Assembly (NCBI GenBank): GCA_018712605.1
Contig: DVGR01000082.1
Location: 1 to 45,552 of the forward strand
From: Candidatus Choladousia intestinigallinarum
Lineage (GTDB): Bacteria; Bacillota; Clostridia; Lachnospirales; Lachnospiraceae
Direction of reading: 5' to 3'
DNA: 45,552 bases
The notes under the pieces were generated by a model. The model did no database searches, was not told the DNA's origin, and worked only from the letters and a program-made list of their open reading frames with translations. Each line of letters begins with the position of its first letter. The stretch's first letter is position 1. Made by a program: the position numbers and the translations under genes. Shown here one piece after another: positions 15,690-24,220 of the stretch.

Positions 15690-16628
15690 ATGAATATAAA
15701 AAAACTTGGAAAACGATTTCTTCAAATTTTAATCGTATTGATTGGAATTAGTTTTCTTTCATTTTTACTTATTTTTATCTCTCCGGGAGACCCGGTTACT
15801 TCCATGTATTCCAGTACGGGTATGATGCCCTCTGAAGAAGTGATCAACGAGACGAGAGAGGAACTTGGACTGAACAGAATTTTTATAGAACAATACGGTA
15901 CATGGCTGTGGAACTGCCTGCACGGAAATTTCGGGAATTCCTTTTCCATGCACAAGCCAGTGACGGAACTGCTGCTGTCCCGCCTTCTGCCGACGCTTCA
16001 GCTTTCCCTGTTATCCCTGGCAATTATGCTGGTTATATCCGTTCCGTTGGGGATGCTGTCCGCAGTCTGCAAATCCAGGCCTATAGACTATATTGTGCGG
16101 GGATTTAGTTTCCTTGGGGTTTCCATGCCGAACTTTTGGGTGGGACTGCTGCTCCTGTACGTTATTGCCCTGAAGCTGCGGCTGGTACCTGTGGTAGCCG
16201 CTGGAGGCGGTATTCAGAAGCTGATTCTTCCGGCGCTGACGCTGGCATTTTCCATGACAGCAAAATATACAAGACAGGTGCGGACTGCCGTTCTGGAAGA
16301 ATTGAACCAGGATTATGTGACGGGTGCCAGAGCCAGGGGGATAAGTGAGAGGACGATCTTGTGGAGACATGTATTTCCCAATGCACTTTTGCCTCTTGTG
16401 ACCATGCTTGGCTTGTCACTGGGATCTCTGCTGGGCGGCACAGCAGTGGTTGAAGTGATTTTCTCTTATCAGGGGTTGGGAAATTTAGCGGTCACCGCTA
16501 TCACTGCCATGGATTATCCGCTGGTACAGGGATTTGTTCTTTGGATTGCGCTGATTTATATGGTAGTCAATCTGATTGTGGATATTTCTTATGAGTTTCT
16601 TGACCCACGGATCAGAGAGAAGAGGTAG
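15690..16628 (+). CDS. ABC transporter permease (NikB/DppB-like)
   Basis: This 312-residue inner-membrane permease of the DppB/NikB family has an N-terminal helix (residues 11-30), a long extracytoplasmic loop, and five further helices. The cytoplasmic EAA loop reads YVTGARARGISERTILWRHV and contacts an ATPase. It should form the transmembrane channel with the next gene's product. It follows the binding-protein gene by 28 bp with a GAGGAAGAG site, and its stop is four bases before the next start. Confidence 0.92.
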   Translation: MNIKKLGKRFLQILIVLIGISFLSFLLIFISPGDPVTSMYSSTGMMPSEEVINETREELGLNRIFIEQYGTWLWNCLHGNFGNSFSMHKPVTELLLSRLLPTLQLSLLSLAIMLVISVPLGMLSAVCKSRPIDYIVRGFSFLGVSMPNFWVGLLLLYVIALKLRLVPVVAAGGGIQKLILPALTLAFSMTAKYTRQVRTAVLEELNQDYVTGARARGISERTILWRHVFPNALLPLVTMLGLSLGSLLGGTAVVEVIFSYQGLGNLAVTAITAMDYPLVQGFVLWIALIYMVVNLIVDISYEFLDPRIREKR

Positions 16629-16631
16629 CCC

Positions 16632-17462
16632 ATGCAGAAAAAGCAAAATATTTTTATGAAAAATAAAATGTTTACGATATATCTGATCCTTGCGGTTGGG
16701 ATTATACTCATAGCTGTATTTGCGCCGCAGATCGCTACGCACGATCCAAGTGAAGCTTTGCTGACCAATGCATTAAAGTCTCCCAGCCGAGAGCATCTGT
16801 TTGGGACGGACAAACTGGGGCGGGACATGTTTTCAAGAGTGATTTACGGAACGAGAGCCTCCCTTCCAGCCGCCTTCGCCCTGGTAGGCATCATCTTTGC
16901 GGTGGGAAGCCTGCTCGGTATTATCGCTGGTTATTTTGGAGGATGGATTGATTCAGTTCTTATGCGCCTTGCAGATATGATGGTAGCCTTTCCTGGTATG
17001 GTGCTGGCAATCGCCGTGGCAGGTATTCTGGGAGCCAGCATTTCCAATGCGGTCATTGCCATCGCTCTTGTGAGCTGGACAAAATATGCACGTATGGCAC
17101 GAAGCCTGGTGTTAAAGATGAAAGGCGATGATTATGTGGAGGCGGCCCGGGTAACAGGATCGACAAATCCCCATATTTTGTTCCGCTATATGCTTCCCAG
17201 TGTGATACCTACGCTGATCGTGACGGCTTCAACGGATATCGGCGGTATGATGCTGGAGTTGGCAGGCCTCTCCTTTCTGGGGTTCGGAGCCAGACCGCCG
17301 ATACCAGAGTGGGGGCTGATGCTGAGCGAGGGGCGTTCCTATATGCAGAATGCTCCCTGGGTTATGATTTTTCCGGGACTTGCGATTTTGATTGTGGTTG
17401 CGGTCTTTAACCTGCTTGGCGACAGTTTGAGAGATGTGCTGGATCCTAGATGCGATGACTGA
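16632..17462 (+). CDS. ABC transporter permease (NikC/DppC-like)
   Basis: This 276-residue protein is the DppC/NikC-type partner permease. After an N-terminal helix it has the family segment HLFGTDKLGRDMFSRVIYGTR, then five helices with the EAA loop YVEAARVTGSTNPHILFRYM. It acts with the preceding permease in the membrane. It starts four bases after the previous stop and is followed by the first ATPase gene 11 bp on, consistent with one polycistronic mRNA. Confidence 0.92.
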   Translation: MQKKQNIFMKNKMFTIYLILAVGIILIAVFAPQIATHDPSEALLTNALKSPSREHLFGTDKLGRDMFSRVIYGTRASLPAAFALVGIIFAVGSLLGIIAGYFGGWIDSVLMRLADMMVAFPGMVLAIAVAGILGASISNAVIAIALVSWTKYARMARSLVLKMKGDDYVEAARVTGSTNPHILFRYMLPSVIPTLIVTASTDIGGMMLELAGLSFLGFGARPPIPEWGLMLSEGRSYMQNAPWVMIFPGLAILIVVAVFNLLGDSLRDVLDPRCDD

Positions 17463-17473
17463 GGAGGATACGC

Positions 17474-18268
17474 ATGGACCTATTAAATATGAAAAATATT
17501 ACGGTGAGTTACGGGAAGAATGCACTCCCTTCCGTGGAAAATTTCAACCTGGATATGAAAGAGGGGCAAATCGTCAGCATCGTAGGAGAGAGCGGAAGCG
17601 GCAAGACAACGGTTATACGGTCGGTTTTGGGACTGCTGCCTGGAAACGGCAGAGTGGAACAAGGAGACATTTTGTTTCGGGGAAATTCGCTGCTGAACCT
17701 GAATAAAGAACAATGGAAGGAACTGCGGGGTTCAGAAATTTCAATGATTTTTCAGGATTCAGGGGCAATGATCAATCCAATCCGCAGAATCGGGGACCAG
17801 TTCGTGGAATATATCCGCACCCATCAGAAGATGCCCAAAAAGGAGGCGTGGGCGAAGGCTGCCGATATGCTTACTAGGATGAATCTTCCGCACAGCGATA
17901 ATATTATGAAAAGCTATCCTTTTCAGCTTTCCGGAGGAATGCGCCAGCGTGTGGGCATTGCCATGGCCATGACTTTCCAGCCGAAACTTCTGCTTGCCGA
18001 TGAGCCCACCAGCGCCCTGGATGTGACGACACAGGCGCAGATTGTCCGCCAGTTTATGGAGCTGCGGGAACAGTACGGTACATCTATGATTATTGTGACC
18101 CACAATATCGGAGTGGCTGCCTATATGGCTGATCAACTGCTTGTCATGAAGAATGGAAAAATCGTGGATGCCGGAACACGTGACAGCGTAATAAAGCATC
18201 CGGCCAGTGATTACACTAAGAATCTGCTGGCGGCGGTTCCAGAGCTGGAGGGTAAGAGATATGTCTGA
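17474..18268 (+). CDS. ABC transporter ATP-binding protein (NikD/DppD-like)
   Basis: This 264-residue ATPase powers the importer from the cytoplasmic side. Walker A is GESGSGKTT (about residues 38-46), the signature is LSGGMRQR, Walker B is LLLADEPTSALD, and the switch His lies in VTHNIG. It is of the short DppD/NikD type, without the Cys-rich C-terminal extension of its partner. A GAGGAG site precedes the ATG. The stop overlaps the next gene's start by eight bases. Confidence 0.93.
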   Translation: MDLLNMKNITVSYGKNALPSVENFNLDMKEGQIVSIVGESGSGKTTVIRSVLGLLPGNGRVEQGDILFRGNSLLNLNKEQWKELRGSEISMIFQDSGAMINPIRRIGDQFVEYIRTHQKMPKKEAWAKAADMLTRMNLPHSDNIMKSYPFQLSGGMRQRVGIAMAMTFQPKLLLADEPTSALDVTTQAQIVRQFMELREQYGTSMIIVTHNIGVAAYMADQLLVMKNGKIVDAGTRDSVIKHPASDYTKNLLAAVPELEGKRYV

Positions 18269-19220
18269 TAAAATCATACTCAAAGCGGAACATATTACGA
18301 AAAAGTTCCCGGCATCCGAGGGCCGCACACTGATTGCCTGCAATGATATCAACCTGGCAGTTTATCAGGGGAAGACCTTGGGAATCGTGGGGGAGAGCGG
18401 CTGCGGGAAGTCAACATTTGTAAAAATGATCGTAAACGCACTTAAGCCTACAGAAGGGAAAATGATTTATGAGGGGCAGGACATCACAAAACTGAAGGGA
18501 GAAAAGCTGCGCAGGATGCGCCCGGAGATTCAGATGGTATTCCAGGATCCGGGAACAGCCTTTCATCCTAAGATGAAAGTGATGGATATCGTCACAGAAC
18601 CTCTGATGAACTTTGGGCTTATTAAGCGTTCTCAAAAGGAAGACAAAGCCAGAGAGCTGCTAAGGCTTGTTGAACTCCCGGAGGATTACATTTACCGTTT
18701 TCCCCACAGCATGAGCGGAGGGCAGCGGCAGAGAGTGGGAATTGCCAGAGCTTTAGCTCTGGAACCGAAGATTATTGTCTGTGATGAGGCCACCAGCGCC
18801 CTGGATGTGTCTGTACAGGACCGCATCATTGAACTGCTTGTAAGACTGCAGAGGGAAAAAGGAATCTCCTATGTCTTTATCTGTCATGACGTAGCTTTAG
18901 TGCAATCCCTGGCCCATCAGGTGGCAGTTATGTATCTTGGCAATGTTGTAGAGGTTCTGCCTGGGAGTGAAGTTGGGACAAATGCCCGGCATCCGTATAC
19001 CCAGGCGCTTCTGGGAGCGATCTTTTCCACAAAAATGGATTTTACAAAGAAAAACGAGAGTATCGAGAGTGAAGCACCCAGTTCGCTGAATACGCCCCCG
19101 GGATGCCCGTTTCAAAACCGGTGCAGCCAATGCAGAGAGATCTGTAAAAAGGAACGGCCGATACTTAAGAAAATTTCAGAAGGGCATGAGGCGGCTTGTC
19201 ACATGCTGCAGGGAGTTTGA
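18261..19220 (+). CDS. ABC transporter ATP-binding protein (NikE/DppF-like)
   Basis: This 319-residue second ATPase has Walker A GESGCGKST, signature MSGGQRQR and Walker B IIVCDEATSALD. The C-terminal oligopeptide-transporter extension contains PPGCPFQNRCSQCREIC, a Cys cluster that in relatives can hold an iron-sulfur centre. I chose ATG 18261, which overlaps the previous stop (ATGTCTGA); the reading frame is open further upstream but without a good start. It forms a heterodimer with the preceding ATPase. Confidence 0.93.
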   Translation: MSDKIILKAEHITKKFPASEGRTLIACNDINLAVYQGKTLGIVGESGCGKSTFVKMIVNALKPTEGKMIYEGQDITKLKGEKLRRMRPEIQMVFQDPGTAFHPKMKVMDIVTEPLMNFGLIKRSQKEDKARELLRLVELPEDYIYRFPHSMSGGQRQRVGIARALALEPKIIVCDEATSALDVSVQDRIIELLVRLQREKGISYVFICHDVALVQSLAHQVAVMYLGNVVEVLPGSEVGTNARHPYTQALLGAIFSTKMDFTKKNESIESEAPSSLNTPPGCPFQNRCSQCREICKKERPILKKISEGHEAACHMLQGV

Positions 19221-19252
19221 ACGCTGTAAACAAGAATGTGAGGACAGGAATT

Positions 19253-20212
19253 ATGTGGAATATCTGTGGACAGGCAATGAACAGGGGAGAGAAAAAACGG
19301 ATTCTTCTTGAACCTGCAGTGAAAGGCTACCAAATACCGGCGACCTTAATCTGCGGGCAGAAACCGGGAAAAACGCTGCTGGTGACAGCGGGAATCCATG
19401 CCGGGGAATACCCGGGAGTGGCTGCCGTGATCCGTATGGCTTCAGAAATTGATCCACAGAAGATTGAAGGAAATATTATACTGATGCACTGCGTAAACAC
19501 CAGCGGCTTCTGGGCTCGTACGGTGGAAATTATACCGGAGGACGGATACAATCTGAATCGGGATTATCCGGGAAGGGCGGACGGCACCATCGGGGAAAAA
19601 ATCGCATGGTATTTTATGGAAGAGCTGTTTCCCAAAGTGGATTTTATTTTTGATTTTCACAGCGGCTCTAATACGGAAATCATGACGCCTCTTGTCTTTT
19701 ACCCGGATGCCCCGAAGGTTATGGAGGCCTCTTTGGAGGCGGCAAAATCGCTGGATGTGCCCTACCTGGTTGAGTCAACGGCTGAAAAAGGACAATACAG
19801 CTATGCAGCCCGCAATTACGATGTGCCTGGGCTTTTAGCCGAGATCGGGCATTCCCATAGCTGCGAGCCGGAATGGGTAGATCTCTATTACAGAAATATC
19901 AAACTTTTGCTCCAGCATTTGAAGATGGGGCAGTTTGGCGAAAAGAAAAAAACAGAGCGTCAGCGGATATACAGAAAGACGATTTATCTGGATGCAAGAG
20001 AACAGGGGCTGTGGTATCCGGCGGTGAAAGCGGATGAGAAAATACAGAAGGGGCAGCTCATCGGACATACAGAGGATTTCTTCGGAAACGAGAGAGAAAG
20101 TTACCGTGCGGAGGCGGACGGCAGGATATTTTATTTTACGGATGCGCTGGCTGCGCCGAAAGGAAGTTTTCTGGCAGCGTATGGCCTGGAAGAGTCCGCA
20201 GAGAATATATAG
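19253..20212 (+). CDS. M14/AstE-AspA family zinc deacylase
   Basis: This 319-residue protein belongs to the succinylglutamate desuccinylase/aspartoacylase branch of M14 metallopeptidases, which cleave N-acyl amino-acid bonds with one zinc. Ligands are His49 and Glu52 (HAGE) and His136 (FDFHSG), with the substrate-binding NLNRDYPG near residue 100 and a catalytic Glu likely in LLAEIGHSH. A beta-rich C-terminal domain follows. There is no signal peptide, so it acts in the cytoplasm, plausibly on what the transporter imports. ATG 19253 or 19277 may be the start. It closes the riboswitch operon and a strong terminator follows at once. Confidence 0.87.
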   Translation: MWNICGQAMNRGEKKRILLEPAVKGYQIPATLICGQKPGKTLLVTAGIHAGEYPGVAAVIRMASEIDPQKIEGNIILMHCVNTSGFWARTVEIIPEDGYNLNRDYPGRADGTIGEKIAWYFMEELFPKVDFIFDFHSGSNTEIMTPLVFYPDAPKVMEASLEAAKSLDVPYLVESTAEKGQYSYAARNYDVPGLLAEIGHSHSCEPEWVDLYYRNIKLLLQHLKMGQFGEKKKTERQRIYRKTIYLDAREQGLWYPAVKADEKIQKGQLIGHTEDFFGNERESYRAEADGRIFYFTDALAAPKGSFLAAYGLEESAENI

Positions 20213-20245
20213 AATCAGGGGCTTTGAAAAAGCCCCTGATTTTTT
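20213..20245. terminator. bidirectional Rho-independent terminator
   Basis: A perfect 13-bp stem (20213-20225 with 20229-20241) with loop GAA is followed by TTTTTT on the plus strand. It lies between the convergent M14 gene and argG and has a short T run on the minus strand too. Confidence 0.92.
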
Positions 20246-20252
20246 GAAAAAA

Positions 20253-21482
20253 TTAGTTTTCTTTATTTTTGGAAAGCTCCGCCATCTTCATGGCACGAAC
20301 CTTTAAGGGAAGGCCAAAGAGAGTGATGAAGCCGTCGGCATCGTGATGGTCATACAGGTCTCCCGTGGTGAAGCTTGCCAGAGATTCGCTGTACAGGCTG
20401 TAGGGAGAGGTGGTTCCCGCTTTGATGATGTTTCCTTTATAAAGTTTAAACTTTACTTCTCCGGTTACATATTCCTGTGTCACGTCCACAAATGCCTGAA
20501 TGGCTTCACGCAGAGGTGTGAACCATTTTCCTTCATAGACCACCTGGGCGAATTTGTTGCCCAGATCTTTCTTTGTCTCCAGAGTGGCACGGTCAAGTAC
20601 CAGCTCCTCCAACTGCTGGTGAGCCTCCATGAGAATGGTTCCGCCCGGCGTCTCATAAACGCCTCTAGATTTCATTCCTACGACCCGGTTCTCCACGATA
20701 TCCACGATACCGATGCCGTGCTTGCCGCCCAGGCGGTTCAGTTCTTTGATAATATCAGAAACCTTCATTTCTTTTCCATTGATGGACTTCGGAACGCCTG
20801 CCTCAAAGGTCATGGTCACGTATTCGCCCTCATCAGGAGCTTTCTCAGGGGTAACGCCCAGCACCAGAAGGTGATCGTAATTCGGCTCGTTGGCGGGATC
20901 CTCCAGCTCAAGTCCCTCATGGCTGATATGCCACAGATTACGGTCACGGCTGTAGCTGCTGTCTGTGGAGAAAGGAAGATCAATGCCGTGCTGCTTGCAG
21001 TATTCGATCTCGTCCTCGCGGGACTGCATGGTCCATACATCCGTCATACGCCAGGGAGCGATCACTTTCAGATCCGGGGCCAGAGCCTTGATGCTCAGCT
21101 CAAAACGGATCTGGTCGTTTCCCTTTCCAGTAGCGCCGTGGCAGATGGCGGAAGCGCCCTCCTTGCGGGCGATCTCCACCAGCTTTTTGGCGATGGCGGG
21201 GCGGGCCATAGAGGTTCCCAGAAGGTATTTGTTCTCATATACAGCGCCGGCTTTTACGCAGGGCATAATGTAATTTTCAGAGAAATCGTCAATGATATTT
21301 TCAATATATAATTTGGAGGCGCCGGAAAGCTTCGCTCTCTCATCCAGACCATCCAGCTCGTTACCCTGGCCGCAGTCAACGCAGCAGCAGATTACTTCAT
21401 AGCCAAAATGCTCTTTCAGCCAAGGAATGATGGCTGTGGTGTCCAGTCCTCCTGAATAAGCCAGAACAACTTTTTCTTTCAT
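20253..21482 (-). CDS. argG: argininosuccinate synthase
   Basis: This 409-residue cytoplasmic enzyme joins citrulline and aspartate with ATP to give argininosuccinate in arginine synthesis. The PP-loop ATP motif AYSGGLDTT is at residues 8-16. Other family blocks are KGNDQIRFE and the [15 protein letters not shown] segment. I chose the ATG at 21482, with GGGAGG 11 bases upstream. It is transcribed divergently from argCJBD; argF and argH are not in the window. Control by arginine repressor is likely given a palindrome on its -35. Confidence 0.97.
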   Translation of the reverse strand: MKEKVVLAYSGGLDTTAIIPWLKEHFGYEVICCCVDCGQGNELDGLDERAKLSGASKLYIENIIDDFSENYIMPCVKAGAVYENKYLLGTSMARPAIAKKLVEIARKEGASAICHGATGKGNDQIRFELSIKALAPDLKVIAPWRMTDVWTMQSREDEIEYCKQHGIDLPFSTDSSYSRDRNLWHISHEGLELEDPANEPNYDHLLVLGVTPEKAPDEGEYVTMTFEAGVPKSINGKEMKVSDIIKELNRLGGKHGIGIVDIVENRVVGMKSRGVYETPGGTILMEAHQQLEELVLDRATLETKKDLGNKFAQVVYEGKWFTPLREAIQAFVDVTQEYVTGEVKFKLYKGNIIKAGTTSPYSLYSESLASFTTGDLYDHHDADGFITLFGLPLKVRAMKMAELSKNKEN

Positions 21483-21550
21483 AGATTTAATTCCTCCCAA
21501 AGTCTGTATTTTATCCTCTCATTCGCAAATGCAGGGGATTTCCTTCCGAT

Positions 21551-21580
21551 ACTATAGCGCACTTGTCATAAATATGCAAG
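21551..21580 (-). promoter_or_regulatory. argG promoter with ArgR-like palindrome
   Basis: On the minus strand TTGCAT (21574-21579) and TATAGT (21551-21556) are 17 bp apart. The interval 21562-21580 is nearly palindromic (CTTG...CAAG with CATA/TATG inside), fitting a site for arginine repressor across the -35. Confidence 0.6.
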
Positions 21581-21618
21581 CGTATTTTTCAAGATTGTGG
21601 CCGGAAGTATATAAATGT

Positions 21619-21760
21619 GTTACTGTTCACACAGCGGCCCGACACTCGCTGTCGGGCTGCGTAAGAACGTGATTCAGGTGTGAGCAGGCTCCTTTTGCGA
21701 AGCAAAACTTTAAATGAGCCTGCGACTGTTACTGTTTACGAGATACGAGTGAACAGTAAC
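21619..21760. mobile_element. MITE-like structured repeat with 12-bp terminal repeats
   Basis: The 142-bp element is bounded by perfect inverted repeats GTTACTGTTCAC (21619-21630) and GTGAACAGTAAC (21749-21760), and by an exact 8-bp direct repeat ATAAATGT at 21611-21618 and 21761-21768, the signature of a transposition target duplication. Inside are a 7-bp hairpin (21637-21643 with 21651-21657), a bulged hairpin (21684-21691 with 21716-21723 and 21693-21698 with 21702-21707), and a near-copy of the left end (21728-21739). It has no coding capacity for a transposase. Confidence 0.8.
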
Positions 21761-21784
21761 ATAAATGTAAATTGCTGCGAATAA

Positions 21785-21812
21785 TATTCATGAATACTGA
21801 ATAAAAATACAG
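21785..21812. promoter_or_regulatory. tandem ArgR-like boxes upstream of argC
   Basis: TATTCATGAATA (21785-21796) is a perfect palindrome, and CTGAATAAAAATACAG (21797-21812) closely fits the ARG-box consensus known from E. coli and Bacillus. They lie adjacent to each other and just upstream of the argC -35. Confidence 0.6.
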
Positions 21813-21828
21813 AAAAATCAAAAAACTC

Positions 21829-21857
21829 TTTACTTCTCAGAAACCTTGGTATATGAT
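21829..21857 (+). promoter_or_regulatory. argCJBD promoter
   Basis: TTTACT (21829-21834) and TATGAT (21852-21857) are separated by 17 bp, 38 bp before the argC start codon. Confidence 0.6.
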
Positions 21858-21894
21858 TAGGGAAATATTTTAAAAGCACAGGGAGGGAAAACCC

Positions 21895-22935
21895 ATGATA
21901 AGGGCGGGAATCATCGGAGCTACCGGATATGCGGGAGGGGAATTGGTACGGCTTCTGCTGGGACACAGAGAGGCGGAGATTGTCTGGTACGGGTCCAGAA
22001 GCTATGTAGGGGAACCGTATGCCTCCGTTTATCAGAATATGTTTCAGATTGTAGAGGCAGAATGCCTGGATGATAATATGGAGGAGCTGGCGGATCAGGC
22101 AGATGTGATTTTTACCGCTACCCCCCAGGGGCTGTGTGCCTCTCTGCTCCAGGAAGACATATTAAAGAAGACGAAGGTAATTGACCTGAGCGCGGATTTC
22201 AGGCTGAAGGATGTAAAAATATACGAAGATTGGTATAAGATAAAGCATGCGTCTCCCCAGTACCTTTCCGAGGCGGTTTACGGTCTGTGTGAGATCAACA
22301 GAGATCAGGTAAAGAAGGCCAGGCTGACGGCCAACCCTGGATGCTATCCTACCTGCAGCATACTTTCCCTGTATCCCCTTCTGAAGGAAGGACTGGTGGA
22401 TCCGGCTACCGTGATTATCGACGCCAAGTCAGGGACCTCGGGAGCGGGCAGGGGTGCCAAGACAGACAATCTGTTCTGTGAGGTGAACGAGAATATGAAA
22501 GCTTATGGAGTGGCCGCCCACCGTCACACCCCAGAGATTGAAGAACAGTTAAGCTATGCGGCGGGGCAGCCGGTGACCTTGACTTTCACGCCCCATCTGG
22601 TTCCCATGAACCGGGGAATTCTGGTGACCGCTTATGCATCACTGAAAGAAAAAGTTTCGGAGGAGACCCTCCGCAAAATCTACAGGGAGTATTACGATCC
22701 GGAGTTTTTTGTACGTTTTCTTCCAGAAGGAGTCTGCCCCCAGACAAAATGGGTGGAGGGAAGCAATTTTGTGGATGTGAATGTGAAACTGGATCCCAGG
22801 ACAAACCGGGTGATCGTCATGGGTGCAATGGATAATCTGGTAAAGGGAGCGGCAGGCCAGGCTGTACAGAATATGAATCTCATGTTTGGCTTAGATGAGA
22901 GAACAGGCCTGATGCAGGCTCCCATGTTTCCATAA
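21895..22935 (+). CDS. argC: N-acetyl-gamma-glutamyl-phosphate reductase
   Basis: This 346-residue enzyme reduces N-acetylglutamyl phosphate to the semialdehyde with NADPH, the third step of arginine synthesis. The N-terminal Rossmann motif is GIIGATGYAGGELVRLL. The catalytic Cys lies in TANPGCYPT (about residue 147) and the conserved HRHTPEIEEQL block follows. The ATG follows a GGGAGG site. It leads the argCJBD operon, with argJ 14 bp downstream. Confidence 0.97.
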   Translation: MIRAGIIGATGYAGGELVRLLLGHREAEIVWYGSRSYVGEPYASVYQNMFQIVEAECLDDNMEELADQADVIFTATPQGLCASLLQEDILKKTKVIDLSADFRLKDVKIYEDWYKIKHASPQYLSEAVYGLCEINRDQVKKARLTANPGCYPTCSILSLYPLLKEGLVDPATVIIDAKSGTSGAGRGAKTDNLFCEVNENMKAYGVAAHRHTPEIEEQLSYAAGQPVTLTFTPHLVPMNRGILVTAYASLKEKVSEETLRKIYREYYDPEFFVRFLPEGVCPQTKWVEGSNFVDVNVKLDPRTNRVIVMGAMDNLVKGAAGQAVQNMNLMFGLDERTGLMQAPMFP

Positions 22936-22949
22936 AGGAGGAGAGAAGA

Positions 22950-24170
22950 TTGAAAAGCGTAGAAGGAGGCGTAACAGCGCCCTGTGGGTTCCTGGCGGCA
23001 GGTATCGCGGCGGGAATTAAGAAAGATAAAAAGGATATGGCCATGATCTGCAGCCGGAAACCTTGTCAGGCGGCAGGTACCTTCACCAAGAATCTGGTCA
23101 AGGCAGCTCCCGTAAAGTGGGACCAGGAAGTAGTCTATGGCGGCGGCACGGTTCAGGCCGTGGTGGTAAACAGCGGCGTGGCCAACGCCTGCACGGGAGA
23201 AGAGGGATATGGGTACTGCAGGGAGACGGCCCAAAAGGCAGCCGAAGTCCTGGAACTTTCCCCCAGCCAGGTGCTGGTGGCGTCTACGGGAGTGATCGGC
23301 GCCCAGATCCCCATTGAGAAGATAAAAAAAGGAATTGAGACAATGGCGCCCTTGCTCTCAGAGAGCCGGGAAGCAGGTGCACTGGCGGCGGAGGCGATCA
23401 TGACCACTGACACGGTAAAGAAAGAGATTGCGGTCAGTATTGAGATCGGCGGGAAAACCGTAACTCTGGGAGGGATGTGCAAGGGATCCGGCATGATTCA
23501 CCCTAATATGTGTACTATGCTGGGATTTGTCACTACAGATGCATGCATCTCCAAGGAAATGCTCCAGAAGGCATTGAGCGCCAGTGTGGCTGATACATAC
23601 AACATGGTTTCGGTGGACGGAGACACTTCCACCAATGATACGGTGCTTCTTCTGGCGAATGGCATGGCGGGGAATCCTATGATCACCGGCCCGGGAGAGG
23701 ACTATGATGCTTTTCTCGAGGCGCTGAATGAGGTCAATACGTATCTGGCCAAGCAGATTGCCGGGGACGGGGAGGGGGCCACAGCCCTCTTTGAGGTAAA
23801 GGTGATTCAGGCAGCCACGAAAGAGCAGGCAGTGACGCTGAGTAAGTCCATCATTACCTCCAATCTTACGAAGGCGGCTATTTTCGGCCATGACGCCAAC
23901 TGGGGAAGGATCCTCTGCGCCATGGGCTATTCCGGGGCGCAGTTTGATCCAGAGAAGGTGGATCTGTATTTTGAGAGTGCGGCCGGCAGGATTAAGATTA
24001 TAGAGAACGGTGTTTCCACCGGGTACAGTGAGGAAGAGGCCACCAGGATCCTCTCTGAAAAAGAGGTGACGGCTGTGGCGGACATCAAGATGGGAGAAGC
24101 ATCGGCTACGGCCTGGGGCTGCGACCTGACTTATGATTATGTAAAAATCAATGCGGATTACCGTTCCTGA
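22950..24170 (+). CDS. argJ: glutamate N-acetyltransferase / ornithine acetyltransferase
   Basis: This 406-residue enzyme recycles the acetyl group from N-acetylornithine to glutamate, and in bifunctional forms also uses acetyl-CoA. It is made as a precursor that cleaves itself before the nucleophilic Thr. That site reads GSGMIHPNMCTMLGF, so cleavage would fall between Cys and Thr where most relatives have Ala-Thr. The start is TTG at 22950, nine bases after GGAGG. It lies between argC and argB. Confidence 0.96.
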   Translation: MKSVEGGVTAPCGFLAAGIAAGIKKDKKDMAMICSRKPCQAAGTFTKNLVKAAPVKWDQEVVYGGGTVQAVVVNSGVANACTGEEGYGYCRETAQKAAEVLELSPSQVLVASTGVIGAQIPIEKIKKGIETMAPLLSESREAGALAAEAIMTTDTVKKEIAVSIEIGGKTVTLGGMCKGSGMIHPNMCTMLGFVTTDACISKEMLQKALSASVADTYNMVSVDGDTSTNDTVLLLANGMAGNPMITGPGEDYDAFLEALNEVNTYLAKQIAGDGEGATALFEVKVIQAATKEQAVTLSKSIITSNLTKAAIFGHDANWGRILCAMGYSGAQFDPEKVDLYFESAAGRIKIIENGVSTGYSEEEATRILSEKEVTAVADIKMGEASATAWGCDLTYDYVKINADYRS

Positions 24171-24220
24171 CAGGAGCGAGGCAACAGAGACAATCTGAAA
24201 GAAAGAGAAGGTGAAGCAGG

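Noticed and set aside
21483-21618. T-box leader or coding gene in the argG leader
   Set aside because: No T-box sequence or specifier-loop arrangement is visible and no frame with a ribosome site exists; promoter and operator features explain the region.
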